Shown here: positions 16,432-23,699 of the stretch, one piece after another
How the letters are laid out: each line of letters starts with the position of its first letter
Numbering within the stretch: position 1 is the stretch's first letter
Source: Paenibacillus sp. JDR-2
Lineage (GTDB): Bacteria; Bacillota; Bacilli; Paenibacillales; Paenibacillaceae
Assembly: GCF_000023585.1 (NCBI RefSeq)
Contig: NC_012914.1
Location: 520,001 to 584,000, forward strand
DNA length: 64,000 nt
Reading direction: 5' to 3'
The notes under the pieces: model-generated
Told to the model about the DNA's origin: nothing
What the model saw: the letters and a program-made list of their open reading frames with translations, nothing else
Database searches by the model: none
Position numbers and translations under genes: made by a program

Positions 16432-17718
16432 GTGCATGGGTTAGCCAGTTTACCTGAACGGCAGGAGGCTTATGCTCAGCTGGAGGTGGCTTTGAGCCGC
16501 GCGCGGGCATCAGGACAGCGGCTCGTTGTGGCGTTGATTCAGATCGATCGTTTCTATGGTGTGAATGAGGCTAAGGGCTTAGAGGCAGGCAACCAGGTAC
16601 TTGAAAGTATCGGAGGACGGTTAAGTCAAGGGGCGGATACGGCCTTTGTTACCTTGATCAGCGGCGATACTTTTTTAATGGCTAGAGAAATCGGATACTC
16701 GCAGGCGGAATGTGCCAACGCGGTGGAAGAGATGAAATATGCAGCGCAATACCCGGTTTCCTATGAGGGAGCGGAATTGAATTTGACCTCAAGCATTGGT
16801 ACCTGCCTGTTCCCTCAGAACGGACGGACAAGCGAGAGACTGCTCGGGCATGCCGAGACAGCGCTCTTCAAATCGCGGGAGCAGGGCGGCAACCGGATTA
16901 CGTTTTACAGCGAGGAAGAGACGGCCCAGATGAACCGTTGGCTGGAGGTTGGAGCATTGCTGCGTCCGGCCCTTTATTTGCGTCAGTTCCATCTTAGCTA
17001 TCAGCCGATCTTCCGCACGGAAGGCGGTCGTCTTCGCGGCTTTGAAGCGCTTCTGAGATGGAATCAACCGGAGCTTGGGGCGATTTGGCCGGCGGAATTT
17101 ATCCCGATTGCCGAGCAGAACGGCTTGATCGTGCCGATAGGCGAGTGGGCGCTGCGCGAGGCCTGCAAGATGCTGGCGGGTATGCAGGAGTATGGCCTGA
17201 AGGAGCTTGTTATCGCGGTTAATGTGTCGCATGTCCAGCTGATGGACAACAGCTTCTGCAGCATGGTTGCCCATGTGCTGGAGGAGGCGGGGATCGAGCC
17301 TTCTTGTCTGGAACTTGAGGTGAAGGAGGATGTTATTCTTCATTTCACCGAAAAAACATTAGCCGCACTGAGTCAGCTGCGCGCGTTAGGCGTCAGAATT
17401 ACGCTGGATAACTTCGGAGAGGGCTATGCCTCGCTTGCGAACCTGAAGCAGCTTCCGGTCAACAGCGTAAAAATCAGCAAATCGTTCATCCGCCAGATTG
17501 ATGTGCAGAGCGTGGAACGCCATATCGTTGAAGCGATGATCGGGCTTCTGCACAAGCTGGAGATTGAGGTTATTGCGGGCGGCGTCGAATACGAGGAGCA
17601 GTATAAATTGCTGAAGGAATGGAACTGCGACTTTGTGCAGGGCTTCCTCCTGGGATCTCCGATGCAGCCGGATTTGCTCGACATGTCGATCATCCGGAAG
17701 TCGCCGCAAACGGCGTAA
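16432..17718 (+). CDS. Degenerate GGDEF-EAL protein (probable c-di-GMP receptor or pseudo-enzyme)
   Basis: A 428-residue soluble protein. The GGDEF signature reads SGDTF (77-81), so cyclase activity is unlikely. The EAL domain keeps EALLRW (205-210) and AVNVS but has changed key positions: the DDFG metal-binding pair is DNFG (326-329), the KID motif is KIS (347-349), and the catalytic Glu of AEGVE is Gly (AGGVE, 382-386). From what is known of EAL enzymes, loss of these residues abolishes hydrolysis, so a binding or regulatory role is likelier. The GTG start has AAGGATGG 11 bases upstream. Context (adjacent response regulator and shared repeat) suggests it belongs to the same pathway. Confidence 0.9.
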   Translation: MHGLASLPERQEAYAQLEVALSRARASGQRLVVALIQIDRFYGVNEAKGLEAGNQVLESIGGRLSQGADTAFVTLISGDTFLMAREIGYSQAECANAVEEMKYAAQYPVSYEGAELNLTSSIGTCLFPQNGRTSERLLGHAETALFKSREQGGNRITFYSEEETAQMNRWLEVGALLRPALYLRQFHLSYQPIFRTEGGRLRGFEALLRWNQPELGAIWPAEFIPIAEQNGLIVPIGEWALREACKMLAGMQEYGLKELVIAVNVSHVQLMDNSFCSMVAHVLEEAGIEPSCLELEVKEDVILHFTEKTLAALSQLRALGVRITLDNFGEGYASLANLKQLPVNSVKISKSFIRQIDVQSVERHIVEAMIGLLHKLEIEVIAGGVEYEEQYKLLKEWNCDFVQGFLLGSPMQPDLLDMSIIRKSPQTA

Positions 17719-17740
17719 ATAGTAAACAAGGTAAAATCTA

Positions 17741-17783
17741 AAAGCCCTGAACGATTCGCGCTTGGCGGATCGTTCAGGGCTTT
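17741..17783. terminator. Bidirectional hairpin terminator
   Basis: AAAGCCCTGAACGAT is perfectly complementary to ATCGTTCAGGGCTTT. It lies between the end of the plus-strand GGDEF-EAL gene and the end of the minus-strand small gene. Confidence 0.75.
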
Positions 17784-17826
17784 CGTATTTGCCGGGTCAT
17801 TGGTTTGTTGTTTGGTTAATACGTTG

Positions 17827-18045
17827 TTAGCTCACTTCAAGATACAGCTTCGTCCCGTCGTTATATTGGAAAATGGCAACATCGCGGACAACCTCGACCT
17901 TCGATATACGTTTCCACTTTTTGCGGAAATCGAAGTTGTATTCCATCTCGACTAATTTATGATGAAGTTGTTCAACGGAAGCCGCCTGTTCGTTAACGTA
18001 ATAAACGGGAACCGAACGGTCTTTGAAGGTAATGATTTTCATCAT
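17827..18045 (-). CDS. Small conserved-looking protein, 72 aa, unknown function
   Basis: The product begins MMKIITFKDRSVPVYYVNE and is basic and aromatic in the middle (FDFRKKWKRI), ending in a predicted beta strand (AIFQYNDGTKLYLEV). No membrane segment, signal peptide or known motif is visible. GGAGGTG lies 8 bases before the first ATG, a good start signal. A CTAACA-N5-CTAACA repeat about 90 bases upstream matches the one before the nearby response regulator, so it may share that control. I do not recognise the family. Confidence 0.7.
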   Translation of the reverse strand: MMKIITFKDRSVPVYYVNEQAASVEQLHHKLVEMEYNFDFRKKWKRISKVEVVRDVAIFQYNDGTKLYLEVS

Positions 18046-18134
18046 ACCATTCGCACCTCCACTCGTTTTTTTTCCAGTTTACTAGAAACGTTTTAGCCGC
18101 TTATAAAAAGGTCATAAGGTTATTGTTTAATTTG

Positions 18135-18151
18135 CTAACATTCTCCTAACA
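18135..18151. promoter_or_regulatory. CTAACA-N5-CTAACA direct repeat upstream of the 72-aa gene
   Basis: The hexamers are identical to those at 15434 with the same 11-bp spacing. Relative to the downstream minus-strand gene the repeat is inverted (TGTTAG). Confidence 0.4.
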
Positions 18152-18157
18152 ATTCCC

Positions 18158-18361
18158 TTAGCTGCTGTAGCTGCCATATTTTTTCTTGTAATGGCTGTGA
18201 CCGTATGGGGGTTGCTTCGGCGGATAATAGTTTCCTTTTTTGTAATCGCTGCTGCTATGACTGTAATGACCGTTATGGCCATTATGGCCGTGGTGTCCAT
18301 GTTTGTTATAGTGTTTACCGGTAACGGAGCCGAGGAGTCTTTGTAACAAATGTCTAATCAT
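18158..18361 (-). CDS. Small His/Gly/Tyr-rich protein, 67 aa
   Basis: The N-terminus MIRHLLQRLLGSVTGK could be an amphipathic helix. The rest is low complexity: GHHGHNGHNGHYSH, then a Tyr/Lys/Pro-rich tail ending KKKYGSYSS. Histidine repeats of this sort can bind metal ions, and tyrosine-lysine-rich tails occur in spore-coat and cell-surface proteins; either reading is inference. AGGAGG lies 8 bases before the ATG. It is divergent from the Ser/Thr kinase gene, with 93 bases between them containing the inverted repeat TAAGTCT/AGACTTA. Confidence 0.65.
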   Translation of the reverse strand: MIRHLLQRLLGSVTGKHYNKHGHHGHNGHNGHYSHSSSDYKKGNYYPPKQPPYGHSHYKKKYGSYSS

Positions 18362-18454
18362 GGGATAACCTCCTACCTATAATTAAGTCTTTGTTAAGGA
18401 ATTGAAACATCTTAGACTTACGAAATATTACGCAGGCCGCTAAACGCTGGTTTC

Positions 18455-19375
18455 ATGAAAAACACCCACTCCGCTCCTCCATGGGGAAACCAAACCTGCG
18501 CGCCTCCCGTATGCAAAGGGCAAGGAGGGATTCCTATCTGGTGGAAGCAATGGATTAATAATTGGATAGACTACCCGCTGGGACAAGGGATAGTCTGGGG
18601 CAGGACTTACCGGATCGAGGAATTTCTAGGGATGGGCAGCTATGGTCAGGCTTACCGATGTACGGACTTACGGAGCGGCGAGACCGTTCTTCTGAAACGG
18701 GCAAAACCAAGCAAGCGCGATACCGGCCGGAGATTGCTAAGGCGGGAGGCCGATATTCTTCAGCAGCTTAACCATCCGCAGATGCCGAAGCGGTTGGACT
18801 GGGTTGTCCACCGCCGGGAAGAAGCGCTTGTTATGACTTATGTAGAAGGCGTTACGGCAGAACAAGCCGCTCTGCTGGAGGAGAGAACCTTCACGCAGCT
18901 GGAAGCCCTGCGAATCGTAGAGGCTTTGTTATCGCCTTTGAAGCATATGCACGAAGCAGGTTATGTGCATCGGGATGTACGAATTCCGAATGTTGTGATG
19001 AATAGCAAGGGGATTTATCTGATCGATCTAGGCCTAGCCTGCAGGATTGGCGAAAAGAATCCTGACGGGCGGGAAGAGTCAGTCATGCCAAGCGGCTTCG
19101 CCGACAGTTGGGGAGCTGTAAAGTTCCGCATGCGCCAGCCGGACCGGAACAGCGATTTATATGGCCTCGGACATCTTTTCCTGTTCCTGATGTATGCCGG
19201 ATATACGCCCCAGGAAGGCGAGAAGGAACGGAGCTGGGAGGAGGAGCTGACGCTTGCGCCGGAAATCAGGGGCTTTGTTCGGGGATTGCTTGACAGCAGA
19301 TGGCAGACGGCAGCCGAATGCGAGCGGGTATTAGGTAAGATCCTGGAGCATTATTCCTCGGGAAATAACGAATAA
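18455..19375 (+). CDS. Serine/threonine protein kinase, Hanks type, soluble
   Basis: A 306-residue kinase without PASTA or membrane segments. The nucleotide loop is LGMGSYGQAYRC, the ATP-contacting Lys is in TVLLKRAK, the catalytic loop is HRDVRIPNVVM, the metal-binding motif is DLG (variant of DFG), and the activation-segment end is SGFADSWGAVKFRMRQPD. All catalytic residues are present. The start is uncertain: the ATG at 18455 has no ribosome binding site, whereas AAGGAGGG at 18520 is followed by in-frame ATT/ATC codons only. It is divergent from the His-rich small protein. Confidence 0.85.
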   Translation: MKNTHSAPPWGNQTCAPPVCKGQGGIPIWWKQWINNWIDYPLGQGIVWGRTYRIEEFLGMGSYGQAYRCTDLRSGETVLLKRAKPSKRDTGRRLLRREADILQQLNHPQMPKRLDWVVHRREEALVMTYVEGVTAEQAALLEERTFTQLEALRIVEALLSPLKHMHEAGYVHRDVRIPNVVMNSKGIYLIDLGLACRIGEKNPDGREESVMPSGFADSWGAVKFRMRQPDRNSDLYGLGHLFLFLMYAGYTPQEGEKERSWEEELTLAPEIRGFVRGLLDSRWQTAAECERVLGKILEHYSSGNNE

Positions 19376-19445
19376 AACAGCAAAATGTCGAATATTATAT
19401 GCGGTTGACTTTTACTCCCAAAATTCGTATCCTAAATATTGTCTC

Positions 19446-19517
19446 GCTGATGTAGCTCAGGGGTAGAGCAACGCACTCGTAATGCGTAGGCCGGGGGTTC
19501 AATTCCCTTCATCAGCA
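19446..19517 (+). tRNA. tRNA-Thr (anticodon CGT)
   Basis: A 72-nt cloverleaf: acceptor GCTGATG/CATCAGC, D arm GCTC/GAGC, anticodon stem ACGCA/TGCGT with loop CTCGTAA, and T arm GGGGG/CCCTT with loop TTCAATT. The discriminator is A and CCA is not encoded. The T stem has two G-U pairs. It is a single isolated tRNA, not part of an rRNA cluster. Confidence 0.93.
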
Positions 19518-19581
19518 TCATTTTACGAATAGTCCGTTAAATCAACGTTTTTCCAGCGTTGAATGTTACGGATGGACATAC

Positions 19582-19665
19582 GGGGGCTACGCACTCCGCG
19601 CAAGTATTCGGACATGCGTAGCCCCATAATACGAGACCTTTTCGCGAAAGCTGCGAAAGGTCTTT
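19582..19665. other. Two hairpins downstream of the tRNA
   Basis: GGGGCTACGCA pairs with TGCGTAGCCCC (19582-19624 region), and AGACCTTT with AAAGGTCT enclosing TCGC/GCGA (19636-19666 region). Neither has a strong T tract; they may end transcription from both sides. Confidence 0.5.
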
Positions 19666-19694
19666 AAGTTGTCAAATCAATGTATCCCTTACAT

Positions 19695-20081
19695 TCAAAT
19701 AATTATGCGATACCAATCTAAAAGTGCATTTTTAACTGTGGTTTTAATCTCTTTTTCGATGAAACTTCCTGAGTATATACGGGTCGAAAACGAATCATGC
19801 ACAGCATCGATGTTGATGCTGTCTAAACTGGTTGCCGACACCCAAAGGCCATATATTCTTGAGTTTGCATACGAGATATAAATAGCTCGAGATCTATTCG
19901 ATTGCATTTCTAAAGAACGATCAGTATCAACAAATGCTTTAATAACAGGCAACATTTCAGACTTCACACGCTTTATCACGTCGTTTACATCATCTTGTTC
20001 CCTGTGGTTTTTGCTCTTTTTCTCATTCTTTAATTTCTTCATTTGGTCTCGGAAGTCTGCGAAATCATCCTCTTTGCTCAT
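19695..20081 (-). CDS. Hypothetical protein, 128 aa, AT-rich
   Basis: The N-terminal ~45 residues are highly charged (DFRDQMKKLKNEKKSKN) and could form a coiled coil. The C-terminal part is mixed alpha/beta with AIYISYANSRIYGLWVSA. No signal peptide or membrane segment is visible and I do not recognise a family. Base composition is lower in GC than most neighbours, and it sits next to a tRNA gene, a frequent integration point. There is no integrase or repeat pair here to confirm an island. Confidence 0.6.
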   Translation of the reverse strand: MSKEDDFADFRDQMKKLKNEKKSKNHREQDDVNDVIKRVKSEMLPVIKAFVDTDRSLEMQSNRSRAIYISYANSRIYGLWVSATSLDSINIDAVHDSFSTRIYSGSFIEKEIKTTVKNALLDWYRIII

Positions 20082-20168
20082 TTAGTTTTACTCCCCTCTC
20101 CAAATGTAATGCCTTAGCAGGGCTGCGTATCTCATGATGGTCTGTATGCCCGTGGATTCTCATTAAAA

Positions 20169-20194
20169 AGGGTACGGATTATTTTCCGTACCCT
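20169..20194 (-). terminator. Terminator of the Sm-like gene trio
   Basis: On the minus strand AGGGTACGGA pairs with TCCGTACCCT, followed by TTTTT. It lies beyond the last of the three tandem genes. Confidence 0.85.
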
Positions 20195-20224
20195 CTAAAT
20201 ACGCACCTGCAGAATGGATTTGAC

Positions 20225-20458
20225 TTAGCCTCGAGGTGCATGCAACGAGATGGCTTGAATACTGCGAGGGTTAATGAACAAGACTTCGTTATTGACCAAG
20301 AACAATGCAGAATTCCCTTCAAATCCAAGGAATGTAGCATTGATCCCACGTGGACCAGTGTGGTCAAATACAACGTCTACACGTACTCCTGGAGAGAGAC
20401 GGAATAGAATGCTTGGAGCTCCACCAAACCCTCCACTAAAACCAGAACCGCAACTCAT
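20225..20458 (-). CDS. Small Sm/Hfq-like protein, tandem copy 1 (77 aa)
   Basis: The product has a Gly/Cys-rich start (MSCGSGFSGGFGG) then GVRVDVVFDHTGPRGINATF and FLVNNEVLFINPRSIQAISL. The spacing of short beta strands, ending in a strand like the Hfq Sm2 motif (compare YKHAISTI), suggests an Sm- or SH3-like barrel; this is inference from pattern. GGAGG precedes the ATG. It is one of three adjacent copies over 70 percent identical. Such trios in spore formers often encode coat components, which is an alternative. Confidence 0.75.
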   Translation of the reverse strand: MSCGSGFSGGFGGAPSILFRLSPGVRVDVVFDHTGPRGINATFLGFEGNSALFLVNNEVLFINPRSIQAISLHAPRG

Positions 20459-20596
20459 ATTTTTTTCCTCCCTTCAATGATTCTCATACAAAATATGAGA
20501 GTTTGCTAGCAAACGACAAGGCTAATCTACTAATGAATTAATGGATTTTATGAGATTAAGAGAGTACTAATCAGGCAATCGCAGAAAGGTATTGAC

Positions 20597-20851
20597 TTAA
20601 CATTGATCTCTGTGATTTCGAGGTGCATGCAACGAGATTGCTTGAATACTACGAGGATTAATGAACAAGACTTCATCATCGACCAAGAACAGTGCAGAAT
20701 TCCTTTCAAATCCAAGGAATGTAGCATTGATCCCGCGTGGACCAGTATGGTCAAATACAACGTCTACACGTACCCCTGGAGAGAGACGGAATAGAATGCT
20801 TGGAGCTCCACCAAACCGATCGAAATTACCAGCACCACAACCACAACTCAT
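20597..20851 (-). CDS. Small Sm/Hfq-like protein, tandem copy 2 (84 aa)
   Basis: Begins MSCGCGAGNFDRFGG and then matches copy 1 almost residue for residue, with FERNSALFLVDDEVLF. The C-terminal tail is longer (HAPRNHRDQC) and ends in Cys. The start at 20851 is set by AAGGAGG; a longer frame to 20869 would swallow that site. Nucleotide identity with copy 1 is very high through the core, pointing to recent duplication or gene conversion. Confidence 0.75.
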   Translation of the reverse strand: MSCGCGAGNFDRFGGAPSILFRLSPGVRVDVVFDHTGPRGINATFLGFERNSALFLVDDEVLFINPRSIQAISLHAPRNHRDQC

Positions 20852-20922
20852 ATATTTATCCTCCTTCAATTCTCATACAAATCATGAAAGGTTAACAAAC
20901 GACAAGGATAGAATTCTTCTCT

Positions 20923-21162
20923 TTAATTTCGAGATGAATGCACAGAGATTGCTTGAATACTACGAGGATTAATGTACAAGACTTCGCAATTGACCAAAAA
21001 CGTTGCAGAATTCCCTACGAATCCAAGGAATGTAGCCTCGATCCCACGTGGACCAGTGTGGTCAAATACAACGTCTACACGTACCCCTGGGGAGAGACGG
21101 AATAGAATGCTTGGAGCTCCACCAAACCCTCCAGTATTACCAACACCACAACCACAACTCAT
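20923..21162 (-). CDS. Small Sm/Hfq-like protein, tandem copy 3 (79 aa)
   Basis: Begins MSCGCGVGNTGGFGGAP. The core carries several substitutions relative to copies 1 and 2 (GIEATFLGFVGNSATFLV, NCEVLYINP, AISVHSSRN), so it is the most diverged of the three. GGGAGG lies upstream of the ATG. It is the first gene in the direction of transcription; the two others follow at 71- and 138-base spacing and the group ends at the terminator near 20180. Confidence 0.75.
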   Translation of the reverse strand: MSCGCGVGNTGGFGGAPSILFRLSPGVRVDVVFDHTGPRGIEATFLGFVGNSATFLVNCEVLYINPRSIQAISVHSSRN

Positions 21163-21377
21163 TTATAAATCCTCCCTTCAATGACTCTCAAACAAACTAT
21201 GAGAGTCTGCTTTTATACTATTCAGATTTGAAAGAGAGGTATGGACGAGTGACTTAGTCGAAACGCATAAATTACTAGACATATAGATATATAGAGCAAA
21301 TTATTTAGGCAACGAATGAATATTTATCCTCGGACTGGTAAAAGATAACTTGGAAATTACGCCCCAAGGAGGATAAC

Positions 21378-21938
21378 ATGAACAAATCAATGATGCTGTG
21401 TTCGCTTGGCTTCCTCGTCGCAAGCTGCGGGTTTTCCAGTGCAGCAATGGCAAGCCAAGGACATGGCCACCACACTCGCAGTCATGTGATGGAAGCAAAA
21501 GCGGCTTTTATCGATACGAAAGGCAATCAGATCGGGACTGTCGTATTGACGGAGGAAAAAGACGGCGTGCATCTGAAGCTGGAGGCCAAAGGCCTTACTC
21601 CAGGCGTTCACGGCATTCACTTCCATAATGTCGGCAAATGCGAGGCACCGTCCTTCGAATCCGCTGGCTCCCACCTGAATCCGAAGAACAAACAGCATGG
21701 CTTTGATAATCCGCAGGGCTTCCATGACGGCGATCTGCCGAATATTACGGTAGACAAAGACGGCACTGTGAAGGCAGACATTATTTCGAAAAATGTAACG
21801 CTCGATACAGAGGCGCCAAACTCGCTGCTTCCAGCGGCCGGCACCGCGCTTGTTATTCATGAAAAAGCGGATGACTATAAGACTGACCCATCAGGCAATT
21901 CTGGCAGCCGCATAGCCTGCGGCGTAATCCAGCACTAA
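21378..21938 (+). CDS. sodC: Cu/Zn superoxide dismutase, probable lipoprotein
   Basis: A 186-residue secreted enzyme dismutating superoxide outside the membrane. The leader is short and ends with a lipobox (LVASC), so Cys17 is probably lipidated; signal peptidase I cleavage after AMA is the alternative. Metal ligands are visible: the IHFH pair, SHLNP, KQHG, FHDGD and the late VIHEK, together with the closing GSRIACGVI. Unlike Bacillus YojM, which lacks part of the copper site, all copper and zinc ligands appear present, so it should be active. AAGGAGG precedes the ATG. The gene is monocistronic with its own terminator. Confidence 0.93.
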   Translation: MNKSMMLCSLGFLVASCGFSSAAMASQGHGHHTRSHVMEAKAAFIDTKGNQIGTVVLTEEKDGVHLKLEAKGLTPGVHGIHFHNVGKCEAPSFESAGSHLNPKNKQHGFDNPQGFHDGDLPNITVDKDGTVKADIISKNVTLDTEAPNSLLPAAGTALVIHEKADDYKTDPSGNSGSRIACGVIQH

Positions 21939-21943
21939 CATAC

Positions 21944-21984
21944 AAAAAGGCACAGCCGTCCTCATTGGACGGCTGTGCCTTTTT
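21944..21984. terminator. Bidirectional terminator between sodC and the holin-like gene
   Basis: AAAAAGGCACAGCCGTCC is complementary to GGACGGCTGTGCCTTTTT across five bases; T runs exist on both strands. Confidence 0.9.
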
Positions 21985-22006
21985 CGATTATTCGCGGTCG
22001 ATCATA

Positions 22007-22273
22007 TCACTTTCCTCTTTTTATAAACGTCTGCTTTACCAGCTGGCTTCCGTACACGGAAAAGGCTCCGCATAAAATCCCCTGCAGTACGCTTTCCACA
22101 TGAAAGCCTAAGATGAGACAGGCACAGAGGATGGCTACCGCCGTAACCGCATACACAATGGTCCAATCAGGCACAATCGGTGTCTGCTTCAGCATATAAC
22201 CGATTACCCAGCAGGCTGCCACAACAATCACTAACCGGGGATCGATGAGACTCGTAATACTCTCCCACGACAT
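22007..22273 (-). CDS. Holin-like small membrane protein, 88 aa
   Basis: Three hydrophobic helices (LVIVVAACWVIGYML, TIVYAVTAVAILCACLIL, GILCGAFSVYGSQL) and a short basic tail (FIKRGK) match the phage holin families common in Paenibacillus and Bacillus genomes. Phage holins form pores that release endolysin. No endolysin or other phage gene lies nearby, so this is a stand-alone chromosomal homologue. Such genes are often tied to export of cell-wall hydrolases or sporulation, but nothing here shows which. Confidence 0.75.
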   Translation of the reverse strand: MSWESITSLIDPRLVIVVAACWVIGYMLKQTPIVPDWTIVYAVTAVAILCACLILGFHVESVLQGILCGAFSVYGSQLVKQTFIKRGK

Positions 22274-22508
22274 ACCGCCACTTCCTTCGCTCCACGCTTT
22301 ATCATCGTACTTTATTCTATGAAACTATGGAGCTCAATGAGCGGGCTTCAGTACATGGCCAATAAATAAAGCGCGATGCTCCGAATCCCCGGAACCCGCG
22401 CTGTTGCTGGCTTTATAAGAAAGCTGATGAGGGCTGACAGTGCCTTTTACACTTATTCATCCGCCTACGCATACGATATGTAAGATACGGTACAGGAGGC
22501 GAATGACA

Positions 22509-23309
22509 ATGCCGATTATCCCAAACTTCCCGCGGGAATGGATGGAGGAGCATACAGTATGGCATCATCAGCATCATGTGACGCCGGGCACTATACCTCC
22601 GGTCGGGTTTGGCGAGCAGTTCTTACGGTTCCACAGAAATTATATCAATAAGGTGTATAACTGGTTCGACCGTGTGGGCTACGACAAAAGGGTCGTTGCC
22701 GGCTGGCCGGAAATGCCGGCTGGAATATTACGGGCGCCATGCATGAACCAGCAGGCATTATACCGGATTCTTTACAATCCGCGATCATTTTCTTCGCTTG
22801 ACGAGTTTGGCCGGTTTATAGAGTACAGCGGTGTTCACGGCTGTATCCATGCCACCGCTGCGCGATTGTATAACAACCCGGAGATCGATAACTTTGACCT
22901 GTGCACAAGGCAGACCGAGTTCTACAACATCCATGGCATGGTTGATCAATGGTACCGGAACTGGGAAGCTGCCTGGGGAGTCCGCTCCGACAGCTTTGAC
23001 AGCAGCGCCGGCAAGCCAGTATTCCCAAGCGGCGTATCGGTTACGTACAATCGCGCAAAGCCCTCATTATCGACGCGTAGTAGCTCGGTTCCCGAGGTAC
23101 GAATTCAGCAGCTCGGACGGCTCGCGTCGCCTTGGATAGGCCACCATCAGCCGTTGACGCAACGCCCTCGCAAATCAGCTCCGGCAATTCCTCCTCGAAA
23201 AGCCGGATCATCAGCTCGACGTCGGCCTCGAATACAGCCGCCACTTCTTCAGCTTGCAGCTTTAAATCGCCTAACGGCAATGAGCATACAAGCGCGAAAA
23301 CGTCGCTGA
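22509..23309 (+). CDS. Tyrosinase-like protein with a C-terminal extension antisense to the NUDIX gene
   Basis: The first ~155 residues resemble tyrosinase/hemocyanin-like proteins: EHTVWHHQHH, EQFLRFHRNYINKVYNWF, SLDEFGRFIEYSGVHGCIHATAA and the closing FYNIHGMVDQWYRNWE. The paired histidines fit a type-3 copper site, although activity is unproven. After about residue 160 the sequence becomes basic, Pro/Ser/Arg-rich and unlike the family. From 23041 on it runs over the coding region of the convergent NUDIX gene, so the natural stop has probably been lost. The ATG at 22509 is 9 bases from AGGAGG; the ATG at 22503 is too close to it. Confidence 0.7.
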   Translation: MPIIPNFPREWMEEHTVWHHQHHVTPGTIPPVGFGEQFLRFHRNYINKVYNWFDRVGYDKRVVAGWPEMPAGILRAPCMNQQALYRILYNPRSFSSLDEFGRFIEYSGVHGCIHATAARLYNNPEIDNFDLCTRQTEFYNIHGMVDQWYRNWEAAWGVRSDSFDSSAGKPVFPSGVSVTYNRAKPSLSTRSSSVPEVRIQQLGRLASPWIGHHQPLTQRPRKSAPAIPPRKAGSSARRRPRIQPPLLQLAALNRLTAMSIQARKRR

Positions 23310-23673
23310 CTTCGCGGTCGATAAAAGGCACGCCTTTTACTTCGCCGGACATTTCCTTGCGTGCTTCGCCAAGAGGAATCAGCTCTTCGAAGCGGGCAGC
23401 AACGCCAAGCTCCTCTTCGATCTCGCGGACCGCATCCTGCATGGTCTCGCCGGCCGAGAGGTGACCGGCGGCCGTAATATCGTAATAGCCGGGATAGGTA
23501 TCCTTCCCGGCTTGGCGCAGCTGGAACCGCACGAAGCGGCGGTTCTCCTCGCGGCGCGTCAGCCAGCAGTGAAAGGACCTGTGCCAATAGCCTAGCGCAT
23601 GGGTCTCGCTACGGCTTGCGGTGCCAAGCGGGTTAAGCTGTTCGTCATAAATATCGAACCGTTCTTCTGCCAT
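23041..23673 (-). CDS. NUDIX hydrolase
   Basis: A 210-residue enzyme of the Nudix superfamily, which cleaves nucleoside diphosphates linked to another group. The signature is complete: GHLSAGETMQDAVREIEEELG fits GX5EX7REUXEEXGU. The opening FDIYDEQLNPLG and HRSFHCWLTRR resemble the isopentenyl-diphosphate isomerase-like and YfcD-type branch. The ATG at 23673 follows GGAGGT; the ATG at 23685 would overlap it. Its 3' end overlaps the tail of the convergent tyrosinase-like frame by 269 bases. Confidence 0.9.
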   Translation of the reverse strand: MAEERFDIYDEQLNPLGTASRSETHALGYWHRSFHCWLTRREENRRFVRFQLRQAGKDTYPGYYDITAAGHLSAGETMQDAVREIEEELGVAARFEELIPLGEARKEMSGEVKGVPFIDREVSDVFALVCSLPLGDLKLQAEEVAAVFEADVELMIRLFEEELPELICEGVASTADGGLSKATRAVRAAEFVPREPSYYASIMRALRDCT

Positions 23674-23699
23674 TGGGACCTCCATCTTTTATCCGAATA

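Noticed and set aside
19446..20081. tRNA-associated genomic island
   Set aside because: A lower-GC hypothetical gene adjoins the tRNA, but there is no integrase and no duplicated tRNA 3' end within reach.
22007..22273. Prophage remnant at the holin-like gene
   Set aside because: No lysin, portal, terminase or integrase genes lie nearby; a single chromosomal holin homologue is common in this group.
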